From positions 62,001 to 126,000 of the forward strand of contig NZ_JADPKR010000097.1 in NCBI RefSeq assembly GCF_023074055.1: a DNA stretch of 64,000 nucleotides, read 5' to 3'. The notes below the pieces were generated by a model. It worked only from the letters and a program-made list of their open reading frames with translations. It was not told the origin of the DNA and searched no databases. The translations under genes were made by a program, and so were the position numbers. Shown here piece after piece: positions 54,946 to 62,848 of the stretch; the first letter of the stretch is position 1, and each line of letters opens with the position of its first letter. The stretch comes from Bradyrhizobium sp. 141 (GTDB taxonomy: Bacteria; Pseudomonadota; Alphaproteobacteria; Rhizobiales; Xanthobacteraceae).

Positions 54946-56691
54946 TCACGGCAATTCGGTCGCGGGGAGGGTGATGGTGAAGGTCGAGCCCTTGCCGGGC
55001 CCGTCGCTGTCGGCGGTCACCTCGCCGCCATGCATGTCCACGATACGCTTGACGATGGACAAGCCAAGTCCCGTCGAGCTCTCGCCGGCGGTCGGTTTTG
55101 CCGACAGCCGCTGGAACCGGCCGAACAGACGGCCGAGATCTTCCGGGGACAGGCCGGCGCCCTCATCGCTGACGCGGACGACGGTGTCGCCGCCCTCGTG
55201 GCTGACGGCGACGTCGATCTTGCCGCCGATCGGCGAGTATTTGATGGCGTTGCTGATGAGATTGTCGATCGCCTCGCGGATGCGGTCGGTGTCGCACATG
55301 GTGACGATGTTGGCCGGCGCGGCGACGCTGATCGCCTGCTGCTTGTTGACGGCGAGCGGCTGGTTGGCCTCGGCGACCTCCTTGACCAGGGCCGCGACGT
55401 CGACCGGCTCGCGGCGGATGGTGATGTCGAAGGCATCGGCCATCGCGTCCGAGATCAAATGGTCGACCATCGTGGTCAGCCGCTTGGTGGCGTCGCGGAT
55501 GTGGTCGACCTGGGCGACCACGCCGCTTTCCGATGCGCCGGTCGAGATCAGCTCCTTCAGCATCTCGGTGCGGCCGAGGATCACCCCGAGCGGGTTCTTC
55601 AGATCGTGCGCCACGGTGCCCAAAATCTCGTTCTTGAAGCCGTTGGCGCGCTGCAGCCGCAGCCATTGCGCCGAGAGGCGGCGGTTGGCCTGCATCAGGG
55701 CGCGGGTGCGCTGGGCGACGCGGTCCTCCAGCTGCGTGTTGGCGTCCTGGAGCTGCTGGTAGAGGATGACGTTGTCGAAGGCGATCGAGAGCCGGGAGGA
55801 GAAGATCTCGACCAGCGAGCGGTCGGTCTCGGACAGCTCTCGCTCGGCCTGCAGCAGCACCACCACCTCGCGGCCGCTTCCGGTGCGCAAATAGATCACG
55901 CTGCGATGGTCGGCGAATTCGTTCTTGCGGCGCTGGAACGCGGCCTCCACCATCGAGCGCAGATCGGGATCGAGCGCCTTCGACGTGGTGGTGCCGATGA
56001 AGCGGCTGTAGCAGCCGCTGCCGGCGAGCACCGAGAGCTCGGGGTCGATGCCGCCATTGTCGCGCAAGACCAGTATACCGGCGCAGTCGACGTTGAGCAG
56101 CGAGGCGAGCTGGGTCAGCACGCCCTCGGCGAGCCGCTGCATCGACTTGAAGTCGTACAGCGTCGAGGCCGCGTCGATGATGATCTCGAGCCCGCGCCGC
56201 GTCTGCACCATGCGCTCGAGCTGCTGATAGGAGCGCAGCGCCGCGGTCAGCGAGGTGAACAGCTTATCGGCGGTGAGCTCGGTCTTGGCCTTGTAGTCGT
56301 TGATGTCGTACTGCACGATCACGCGCCGCTCCGGCGCCTGGCCTGGCTGTCCGGTGCGCAGGATGATGCGCACGGTCTCGTTCCTGATCTCGTTGCGGAT
56401 GAACTCGACCAGATCGAGGCCGGCGACGTCGGTCTCCATGATGACGTCGAGCAGCACGGCGGCGATGTCGCCGTGCTCGGCCATCAGCTTGCGGCCTTCC
56501 GCCGCGGAATAGGCCGAGAGGATTTCGAGGCCTTGGCCGTTGAGGCTGTAGTCGGACAGCGCGAAACGGGTGCCGTCATGCACGGCCGGATCGTCGTCGA
56601 TGACGGCAATCTTCCATTTCCGGGCGTTGCTATCCTCCGACGCGGTACCGGTATCGTCGATCAGGTGGAGGACATCGTCCTGTTCGGCCAT
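54946..56691 (-). CDS. Receiver-histidine kinase with DUF3369 domain
   Basis: 581 residues and no transmembrane segment. Order: receiver domain (about 25-150, acidic IDDD, Asp82 in LLDVIMET), DUF3369 GAF-like domain (about 155-310), coiled-coil linker, HisKA with His362 in TVAHDLKNPLG, and HATPase_c (N box DNLISNAIKYSP, G boxes VSDEGAGLSPEDLG and GLGLSIVKRI). As a soluble kinase with its own receiver it can accept a phosphate from another kinase and relay to the OmpR regulator. It overlaps the membrane kinase gene by 31 bp, so the proteins are tightly co-expressed. Confidence 0.92.
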   Translation of the reverse strand: MAEQDDVLHLIDDTGTASEDSNARKWKIAVIDDDPAVHDGTRFALSDYSLNGQGLEILSAYSAAEGRKLMAEHGDIAAVLLDVIMETDVAGLDLVEFIRNEIRNETVRIILRTGQPGQAPERRVIVQYDINDYKAKTELTADKLFTSLTAALRSYQQLERMVQTRRGLEIIIDAASTLYDFKSMQRLAEGVLTQLASLLNVDCAGILVLRDNGGIDPELSVLAGSGCYSRFIGTTTSKALDPDLRSMVEAAFQRRKNEFADHRSVIYLRTGSGREVVVLLQAERELSETDRSLVEIFSSRLSIAFDNVILYQQLQDANTQLEDRVAQRTRALMQANRRLSAQWLRLQRANGFKNEILGTVAHDLKNPLGVILGRTEMLKELISTGASESGVVAQVDHIRDATKRLTTMVDHLISDAMADAFDITIRREPVDVAALVKEVAEANQPLAVNKQQAISVAAPANIVTMCDTDRIREAIDNLISNAIKYSPIGGKIDVAVSHEGGDTVVRVSDEGAGLSPEDLGRLFGRFQRLSAKPTAGESSTGLGLSIVKRIVDMHGGEVTADSDGPGKGSTFTITLPATELP

Positions 56692-58739
56692 TGAGAAGTC
56701 CCGTCACTTTCTGTGCTTTGCGCGCCGCCCTTGGCGACCCGGGGCATGATAATGCGAAAAGTGGTGCCTTGTCCCAGCTTGGATTCCAGCATCATGCGCC
56801 CGCCGAGCTGCTGGGTGACGAGGTTATAGACGATATGCAGGCCAAGTCCCGTGCCGCCTTCATTGCGCCGGGTGGTAAAGAAAGGGTCAAAGGCCTGGCG
56901 CTGCACGTCCGGGGTCATGCCGGCCCCGTCATCGGTGAAGATGAGCTCGATGTCGTCGGCCCCGCGCGGCCGCGCCGAGATCGTGATCGTGCCGGCGCGC
57001 CCGTCGGCGAAGGCGTGGTTGGCGGCGTTGAGGAAGAGGTTGGTCAGGATCTGGCCATAGGAGCCGGGATAGCCGTCGAGCAGCAGCCCCTCGGGCACGT
57101 CGACCTGGAGCGTGGTCGGCGAGCGCTTCAGCACCGGCCTGAGGCTTGCAATGATCTGGTCGGTGGCCTCGCTGAGCGAGAATTGCCGCCGCTCGGCATG
57201 GGAGCGGTCGACCGCGACCTGCTTGAACGACTGGATCAGCTCGCCGGCGCGCTGGAGATTGGCGACCAGCTGCTGCGAGGCGTCGCGCGAGGACTGCACG
57301 AACTCTTCCAGCTGCGAGCGGCGCAGGCCTCCCTCGCCCTTGAGCTGGGCTTCGAAGATTTCGGTGCGCCGGGCGAAGCTGGAGGCGACGGTCAGGCTGA
57401 TGCCGATCGGGTTGTTGACTTCGTGGGCGACGCCGGCAACGAGGCCGCCGAGCGCCGCCAGCCGTTCGGCGTCGATCAGATTCTGCTGCGCGGTGTTGAG
57501 CTCGAGAAGCGCGCTCTCGGCCTTCTCCTTGGACGCGCGCAGCTCGTCCTCGGTCTCGCGCTTGGCGATCGCGTTCTCGCGGAACACCTCCACCGCACGC
57601 GCCATCGCTCCGACCTCGTCACGTGCCTTGGTGCCCTGCACCTCGCGGTCGAGGTCGCCGAGCGTGATCGCGCGCATCGCGGCCATGATCTGCTGCAGCG
57701 GCAGCCGGATCGACAGCGCGATCATCACGCCCGCGGTGAGGATGATGCCGAGGAAGACCACCGCGATCGACAGCACCCGCCTGGAAATGGCGGCCAGCGT
57801 GCGGTCGAACGTCTCCTGCGCCTTCTGCTCGCGCTTGCGCATCTTGGTGGAGAGATCGTCGATGGCGCCGATCGCCTCGGCCTGGCTGGCGTCGATGGTG
57901 TTGCGGAGCAGCTCGGTGCGGCTTGCAAGCTGTTCGGAGAGCTTTGCAAAGCCCTCGCGCAGCGCGGTGGTGCGGGCCCCGAGCCGCCGCAGCGCCATGC
58001 GCTGCAGGTCGTTGTCGGCGAGATCGATCATCACGGGGATGGTCTTCTCGATCGTCTCGGTGTTGCGGCGCGCGTCGTCGGCCGCGCCCGATGACAGCGA
58101 CAGATAATAGGAATTGGCCGCCACCAGCATCGCGGTGAAGGCCTCGCGGGATTTTCCCAGCGAGGGCCAGATCAGCGCGTCGCGATGGCCGGTGGCGCCT
58201 TCGATGATGGAATAGAGGCCCGCCATGTCCCTGGCCGGGCCCTGCACCTGCTCCTCATAGGTTTTCGCGATGGTGGCCTGCACGCTGCGCAGCTCGCCGA
58301 AACCATTGAGGAAGCGGTCGGTGGTGCGCTCCAGCTCCTCGACCGAGCCCGACAGCATCGGGTCCTTGGCCGCGCGGTTGGACAGCGTGCCCAGCACCGC
58401 CTCGCGCAGCAGCAGGATCTCGGCGAACAGGTCCGGGCTCGGCTGGTTGATGTAGCGGTGGATCAGATTATGCAGGCGCCCGGTCTCGCTTTCGAGCAGC
58501 GCCAGGATGCGGTCGGACTCGCGCACCTGGCGCACGTCGTCCCAGGCCGAGCCCAGCACCTGCGCGCCGTTCCAGATCATCGCCACCAGCACCACCACCA
58601 CGGCGGAATTCAGCGCCGCGATCGACAGGATGCGCCAGCGGATCGGCACCGCGCGCAGCATGCCGACCAGCCGCGCGCGCAGCCGTCCGATCGGGCCGGA
58701 CGGCCTGTCCGCGTGCTCGTGATGTCCAAGTGCAGCCAA
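56661..58739 (-). CDS. Membrane sensor histidine kinase with periplasmic helical domain and HAMP
   Basis: 692 residues. TM1 at about 38-62, a large periplasmic domain of about 255 residues rich in helices and coiled coil (four-helix bundle type, as in TorS), TM2 at about 320-345, HAMP at about 345-400, a coiled-coil region, HisKA with His439 in GGLVAGVAHEVNNPIG, and HATPase_c with LTNLFLNAANHAF, FTDDGAGMTPDVQRQAFDPFFTT and GTGLGLHIVYNLV. The C-terminus overlaps the next kinase gene. The TRAP-type binding protein gene lies 6 bp upstream, so a binding-protein-controlled sensor like TorT-TorS is likely. Confidence 0.92.
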   Translation of the reverse strand: MAALGHHEHADRPSGPIGRLRARLVGMLRAVPIRWRILSIAALNSAVVVVLVAMIWNGAQVLGSAWDDVRQVRESDRILALLESETGRLHNLIHRYINQPSPDLFAEILLLREAVLGTLSNRAAKDPMLSGSVEELERTTDRFLNGFGELRSVQATIAKTYEEQVQGPARDMAGLYSIIEGATGHRDALIWPSLGKSREAFTAMLVAANSYYLSLSSGAADDARRNTETIEKTIPVMIDLADNDLQRMALRRLGARTTALREGFAKLSEQLASRTELLRNTIDASQAEAIGAIDDLSTKMRKREQKAQETFDRTLAAISRRVLSIAVVFLGIILTAGVMIALSIRLPLQQIMAAMRAITLGDLDREVQGTKARDEVGAMARAVEVFRENAIAKRETEDELRASKEKAESALLELNTAQQNLIDAERLAALGGLVAGVAHEVNNPIGISLTVASSFARRTEIFEAQLKGEGGLRRSQLEEFVQSSRDASQQLVANLQRAGELIQSFKQVAVDRSHAERRQFSLSEATDQIIASLRPVLKRSPTTLQVDVPEGLLLDGYPGSYGQILTNLFLNAANHAFADGRAGTITISARPRGADDIELIFTDDGAGMTPDVQRQAFDPFFTTRRNEGGTGLGLHIVYNLVTQQLGGRMMLESKLGQGTTFRIIMPRVAKGGAQSTESDGTSQWPNRTMSST

Positions 58740-58745
58740 TGCGGC

Positions 58746-59756
58746 TCACTCCACCTTGCGAATGCGTTCGATCAGCGTGGCCGCGGCGGGATCGCGCCCG
58801 GCCTTGGCGTAGATAGCGGCCATGGCGTCCTCGAACGGCTTGCGGTCGATATCCCTGACGATGGTAACGCCTGCTTCCTGCGCCTTGCGCTGCGACTGTT
58901 CCTCCAGGTCACGCCATTTCTCGCGCATGAACCGGCTGGAGCGCTGGGCGGCCTCCCGGAAGATGGTCTGGTCATCCGGCGACAGGCTCTGCCAGGCCTT
59001 CTGCGAGATCACCAGCACTTCGGGACTCATCGTGTGCTCGGTGAGCGCAAGGTAGCCGGCATGCTTGTAATGGTCTGTCGTCACGAAAGATGGCCAGTTG
59101 TTTTCGGCGCCGTCGATCAGATGGTTGGTGAGCCCGGTGAGCACCTGCCCGTAAGGAAGCTCGACCGGCTCGGCGCCGAGCGAACGGATCATCTGGCTCA
59201 TCAACTCCGACTGCTGCACCCGGATCCGCAATCCCCTAAGGTCCGCGATATTCCTCACCGGCCGGACACCGTTGTAGATCGACCGCGCGCCGGAATCGTA
59301 AAAAGCCAGCCCGACGAAGCCGTAGGGCTCGAAACTGCCGAGGATCTCGCTGCCGATCGGGCCATCCAGCACCTTCTGCATGTGCTCGATGGACCGGAAC
59401 AGGAACGGCATGGCGAGCACGTTCATCGCCGGAACGAAATTGCCGATCAGCGCTACGTTGGTCCGGTTGAGGTCGATCGCGCCGGCCCGGGTCTGCTCGA
59501 TGGTCTCCTTTTCCTCGCCGAGCTGACGGGAGTGGAACACCTTGATCTCATGGCGGCCGCCGCTGCGCTCGGCAATCAGGGCGCCCATGTAGCGCAGCGC
59601 CTGGACCGTCGGATAATCCTCGGTCTGGGTGTCGGCGGCGCGAAACTCGCGCGCAACGGCACCCGTCGCGCGCATGCCTATCGAGGCTGCGGCGAGCAGA
59701 AGCGCGACGAAGATCACCCCGGTCCGCGAGAGTTCGGCACGGCTCAGCACTGGCAC
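58746..59756 (-). CDS. TRAP-type (DctP) solute-binding protein, likely sensory
   Basis: 336 residues from GTG 59756, with AAGGGG 6 nt upstream. A hydrophobic signal (GVIFVALLLAAASIGM) is followed by the DctP family body: QALRYMGALIAERSGGRHEIKVFHSRQLGEEKETIEQT, NVALIGNFVPAMNVLAMPFLFRS, the signature ADLRGLRIRVQQSEL (arginine binding a carboxylate) and GAENNWPSFVTTDHYKHAGYL. Ligands are normally organic acids. No TRAP permease (DctQ/DctM) genes are present nearby; two kinases and a regulator follow directly in the same operon, so it is most likely a sensor component. Confidence 0.92.
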   Translation of the reverse strand: MPVLSRAELSRTGVIFVALLLAAASIGMRATGAVAREFRAADTQTEDYPTVQALRYMGALIAERSGGRHEIKVFHSRQLGEEKETIEQTRAGAIDLNRTNVALIGNFVPAMNVLAMPFLFRSIEHMQKVLDGPIGSEILGSFEPYGFVGLAFYDSGARSIYNGVRPVRNIADLRGLRIRVQQSELMSQMIRSLGAEPVELPYGQVLTGLTNHLIDGAENNWPSFVTTDHYKHAGYLALTEHTMSPEVLVISQKAWQSLSPDDQTIFREAAQRSSRFMREKWRDLEEQSQRKAQEAGVTIVRDIDRKPFEDAMAAIYAKAGRDPAAATLIERIRKVE

Positions 59757-59955
59757 ACTCAACCCCTTAGTGGTGGAGTCTATGGCGGAAGGAAAAGGTT
59801 CAATGCAATCTAGCAGATGGTCGGGGGAAGGCCATCCGCCCGGTGCCGTGGTGCGATTGTGCGGCGCGGCCGGCGCGCATTCCCGGTTGAAACCGCAAAT
59901 GCTGCGCCTTAAGCAGGGCAGGCCGCCTTTGTCGCGCGGTACGGGAAGAGCCATC

Positions 59956-61281
59956 GTGACTTCAGCATCGCGCATTTTGCAGGTCGTCGCCGCCCTTGCG
60001 GCTCTCTCACTGGCTGCTCCCGTGCGCGCCGCCACCGACATCGCGTGGTGGCACGCCATGTCCGGCGAGCTCGGGCGGCAGCTCGAGAAGCTGGCCTCGG
60101 ACTTCAACGCCTCGCAATCCGATTACCGCATCGTGCCTGCTTACAAGGGCAATTACACCGAGACGGTGACCGCCGCGATCTTCGCCTTCCGCTCGCGCAG
60201 CCAGCCCGCGATCGTCCAGGTCAACGAGGTCGCCACCGCGACCATGACCGCGGCCAAGGGCGCGATCTATCCGGTGTTCAGCCTGATGCGGGATCAGGGC
60301 GAGCCGTTCTCGCTGGCCGATTACTTGCCCGCCGTCTCCGGCTATTACACCGATGCGGCCGGCAATCTGTTGTCGTTCCCGTTCAATTCCTCGACGCCGA
60401 TCCTGTACTACAACAAGACCATGTTCCGCGACGCGGGCCTCGATCCGGAGACGCCGCCGAAGACCTGGCCGGAACTGGGGCTGGCTGCAAAGCGGCTGCG
60501 CGACCGCGGCGCTCCATGCGGCTTCACCACGTCCTGGCCGTCCTGGATCCATGTCGAGAATTTCTCCGCCTTCCACAATCTGCCGCTGGCGAGCCGGGCC
60601 AACGGCTTTGCCGGGCTGGATGCGGAGCTGACCATCAACAATCCGTCGCTGGTGCATCACATCGCAGCGCTCAGCGAATGGCAGAAGACCAAGCTGTTCG
60701 ACTATAGCGGCCGCGGCCAATCGGCCGAGCCACGGTTCCAGAAGGGCGAATGCGGCATCTTCATCGGCTCCTCGGCCACGCGCGCCGACATCAGAGCGAA
60801 TTCGAAGTTCGATATCGGCTACGGCATGATGCCGTACTGGCCGGACATGAAGGGCGCGCCGCAGAATTCGATCATCGGCGGCGCCACGCTGTGGGTGCTG
60901 CGCGACCGGCCGCGCGAGGAATACAAGGGCGTGGCGCGGTTCTTTTCTTATCTGTCGCAGCCCGGCGTGCAAGCCGCCTGGCATCAGAACACCGGGTACT
61001 TGCCTGTGACCCGTGCCGCCTTCGAGCTGACGCGGTCGCATGGCTTCTACGAGCGCAACCCGGGCTCGGCGATCTCGTTCGAGGAGATCACGCTCAATCC
61101 GCCGACGGAGAATTCGAAGGGCATCCGGCTCGGCTCCTTCGTCCTGATCCGCGGCGCGATCGAGGACGAGCTGGAGCAGGCCTTTGCCGGCCACAAGAGC
61201 GCGCAGGCAGCGCTGGATTCCGCCGTCGAGCGCGGCAACAAGCTGCTCCGCCAGTTCGAGCGCGCAAGTCCCGAGCGGTAG
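59956..61281 (+). CDS. Extracellular solute-binding protein (UgpB-like)
   Basis: 441 residues from GTG 59956 behind GGGAAGAG; the frame is open upstream but antisense to the DctP gene. A Sec signal peptide ends in VRAATDI, and the protein is a family 1 (SBP_bac_1/8) binding protein close to the sn-glycerol-3-phosphate/polyol receptor: IAWWHAMSGELGRQLEKLASDFNASQ, YRIVPAYKGNYTETVTAAIFAFRS, AIVQVNEVATATM. No UgpAEC permease or ATPase genes are adjacent, so it is an orphan receptor. It is divergent from the TRAP-type binding protein, sharing a 199-bp control region. Confidence 0.9.
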   Translation: MTSASRILQVVAALAALSLAAPVRAATDIAWWHAMSGELGRQLEKLASDFNASQSDYRIVPAYKGNYTETVTAAIFAFRSRSQPAIVQVNEVATATMTAAKGAIYPVFSLMRDQGEPFSLADYLPAVSGYYTDAAGNLLSFPFNSSTPILYYNKTMFRDAGLDPETPPKTWPELGLAAKRLRDRGAPCGFTTSWPSWIHVENFSAFHNLPLASRANGFAGLDAELTINNPSLVHHIAALSEWQKTKLFDYSGRGQSAEPRFQKGECGIFIGSSATRADIRANSKFDIGYGMMPYWPDMKGAPQNSIIGGATLWVLRDRPREEYKGVARFFSYLSQPGVQAAWHQNTGYLPVTRAAFELTRSHGFYERNPGSAISFEEITLNPPTENSKGIRLGSFVLIRGAIEDELEQAFAGHKSAQAALDSAVERGNKLLRQFERASPER

Positions 61282-61320
61282 CGTATTGCAAATGAGCCTA
61301 GCTGTGGCCGCCAGCGAGAT

Positions 61321-61446
61321 GTGCTCCCTCCCCCGCTTGCGGGGGAGGGTTGGGGAGAGGGTGTCTCCACAACGGGACAATCCCCCAGAGGAGAAAACCC
61401 TCACCCGCGCCTTCGGCGCGACCTCTCCCGGAAGCGGGAGAGGTGC
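61321..61446. repeat. Intergenic palindromic repeat, family B copy 4
   Basis: Left hairpin CCTCCCCCGC/GCGGGGGAGG, right hairpin CCTCTCCCGG/GCGGGAGAGG, middle arms GGAGAGGGTGTCTCC and AAAACCCTCACCC. It lies between two plus-strand genes. Confidence 0.85.
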
Positions 61447-61503
61447 ACCATTTCCTGGGCTGGCACTGAATCAAACTAAGCCGCCTCGCATGAGCGAGTG
61501 CGA

Positions 61504-62463
61504 ATGAGCATCGCGCCATCGCAACAATTGCCGGTCTTCACCGACGCGAAAAGCTTTCGGGCCTTTCGCTCCGACCCGGCGCAATGGCTGCCGATCGCGC
61601 TCGACATCGCGCGCCGCAACGGTCTCGATACCAGCTCGCCGCATGTGTTTGCGACCGGCACCAATCTCGTCATCGGGCTCAGCGACAAGCTGATCCTGAA
61701 AATCTTCCCGCCGATGCTCGCAGCGCAGTTCGTCTCCGAGCGCGGCTCGCTGGCGCAACTGAAAGGCCATCTCGATCTGCCGATTCCGGAGATCGTTGCC
61801 GAAGGAACGCGCGACGGCTGGCCCTATCTCGTCATCACGCGCCTTGCCGGCACGCTCGGCTCGGAGGTATGGCCGCAACTGCCGGAAGCTCAGAAGGAGC
61901 GCTTGCTGCGCCAGATCGGCGAGACCATCGCCGCCGTGCAGCGCGCGCCGCTCGGAGAGCTGGCGCATATCGAGCCGCGCTGGAACGACTTCATGCGCCA
62001 GCAGATGCGGGGCTGCCGTGCCAGGCACGAGCGTCTTGGCCTTGCACCGAAATTCCTTAGAGGCCTCGACGATCTGCTGCATGACGCAGGAAAACTCATT
62101 CCGATGGATGCGCGGCCGGTGATCCTGATCGGCGAATACATTCCGGAGAACTTTCTGCTCGCCTGCGATGACGGCCAATGGTCGCTCGCCGGCCTGTTCG
62201 ATTTCGGCGACGTGCTGGCGGGATGGCGCGATTACGACCTGCTCGGGCCCAGCGCGTTCATGGCGGCGGGCCGGCCGGGGAGGGTGCGCAGCCTGCTCGA
62301 AGGCTTTGGCTACGCGAAGCCCGATTTCGCCCTCAAGCGCCGCCTGATGGCCCTGATGCTGCTGCACCGCGCCAGCGACCTCAACGCGCACATCTGCATC
62401 GAGGGCTGGCAGGAGAGGGCGAATGATCTGGTCGAGCTGCAGGAGCTGATCTGGGCCGGCTGA
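61504..62463 (+). CDS. APH-fold phosphotransferase family protein with altered catalytic motif
   Basis: 319 residues from ATG 61504 (GTG 61498 also in frame). The aminoglycoside phosphotransferase/choline kinase-like fold is recognised from NLVIGLSDKLILKIFPP, PYLVITRLAGTLGSEVWPQL, and the C-terminal lobe with FLRGLDDLLHD and LFDFGDVLAGWRDYDLLGPSAF (metal-binding Asp233). The Brenner motif H-G-D-x-x-x-x-N is changed to I-G-E-Y-I-P-E-N at residues 209-216, so the usual catalytic Asp is Glu211 and the His is lost. Function and substrate are unknown; drug resistance should not be assumed. Confidence 0.82.
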   Translation: MSIAPSQQLPVFTDAKSFRAFRSDPAQWLPIALDIARRNGLDTSSPHVFATGTNLVIGLSDKLILKIFPPMLAAQFVSERGSLAQLKGHLDLPIPEIVAEGTRDGWPYLVITRLAGTLGSEVWPQLPEAQKERLLRQIGETIAAVQRAPLGELAHIEPRWNDFMRQQMRGCRARHERLGLAPKFLRGLDDLLHDAGKLIPMDARPVILIGEYIPENFLLACDDGQWSLAGLFDFGDVLAGWRDYDLLGPSAFMAAGRPGRVRSLLEGFGYAKPDFALKRRLMALMLLHRASDLNAHICIEGWQERANDLVELQELIWAG

Positions 62464-62483
62464 TGGCCGACCCCAGCTCTCCC

Positions 62484-62595
62484 CGTCATTCCGGGGCGCC
62501 GCGCAGCGGCGAGCTATGGTGCGCAATTGCGCACCTGATAATCCATTATCCCGCGCGTTCCGCCGCCCGATGCCGCGCATCGCCCCGGAATGACG
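62484..62595. repeat. Intergenic palindromic repeat, family D copy 3
   Basis: Arms CGTCATTCCGGGGCGC and GCGCATCGCCCCGGAATGACG-type end, with the 14-bp palindrome TGCGCAATTGCGCA at 62520-62533. It lies in the 385-bp gap before the last gene; 62596-62790 shows nothing else recognisable. Confidence 0.8.
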
Positions 62596-62790
62596 GCCTG
62601 GGCGTGCCGCTCCATCGCAGTTAAGGGGGCGCCTTCTGGATGGGCTGCGATCCTTGACAGGCTAATTATTAAGCAATTGCGACTCTTTGTATGCAATGAT
62701 GCTATCTGAGTTCCTTACGAATCCCCGTTGAAGAAGGCGAATGCCCGCTAATTTCAGAGGCTTAGTGCAAGAATAACGCTCCGTTAAGCC

Positions 62791-62808
62791 TTGGCACGAA
62801 CCTTGCGA
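62791..62808 (+). promoter_or_regulatory. Sigma-54 (RpoN) promoter
   Basis: TTGGCACGAACCTTGCGA matches the -24/-12 consensus TGGCAC-N5-TTGC exactly, with GG and GC dinucleotides correctly spaced. Transcription would begin near 62818, giving a leader of about 31 nt; GGAG at 62838-62841 then precedes ATG 62849 by 7 nt. An enhancer-binding activator is required; none is encoded in the window. Confidence 0.75.
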
Positions 62809-62848
62809 ATCCGGTTCCAACCAGAAACTTTTGTGTTGGAGCCATTTC

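Noticed and set aside
61504-62463. Aminoglycoside resistance gene
   Set aside because: Only the general APH fold is supported and the catalytic motif is altered; a resistance function is not justified.
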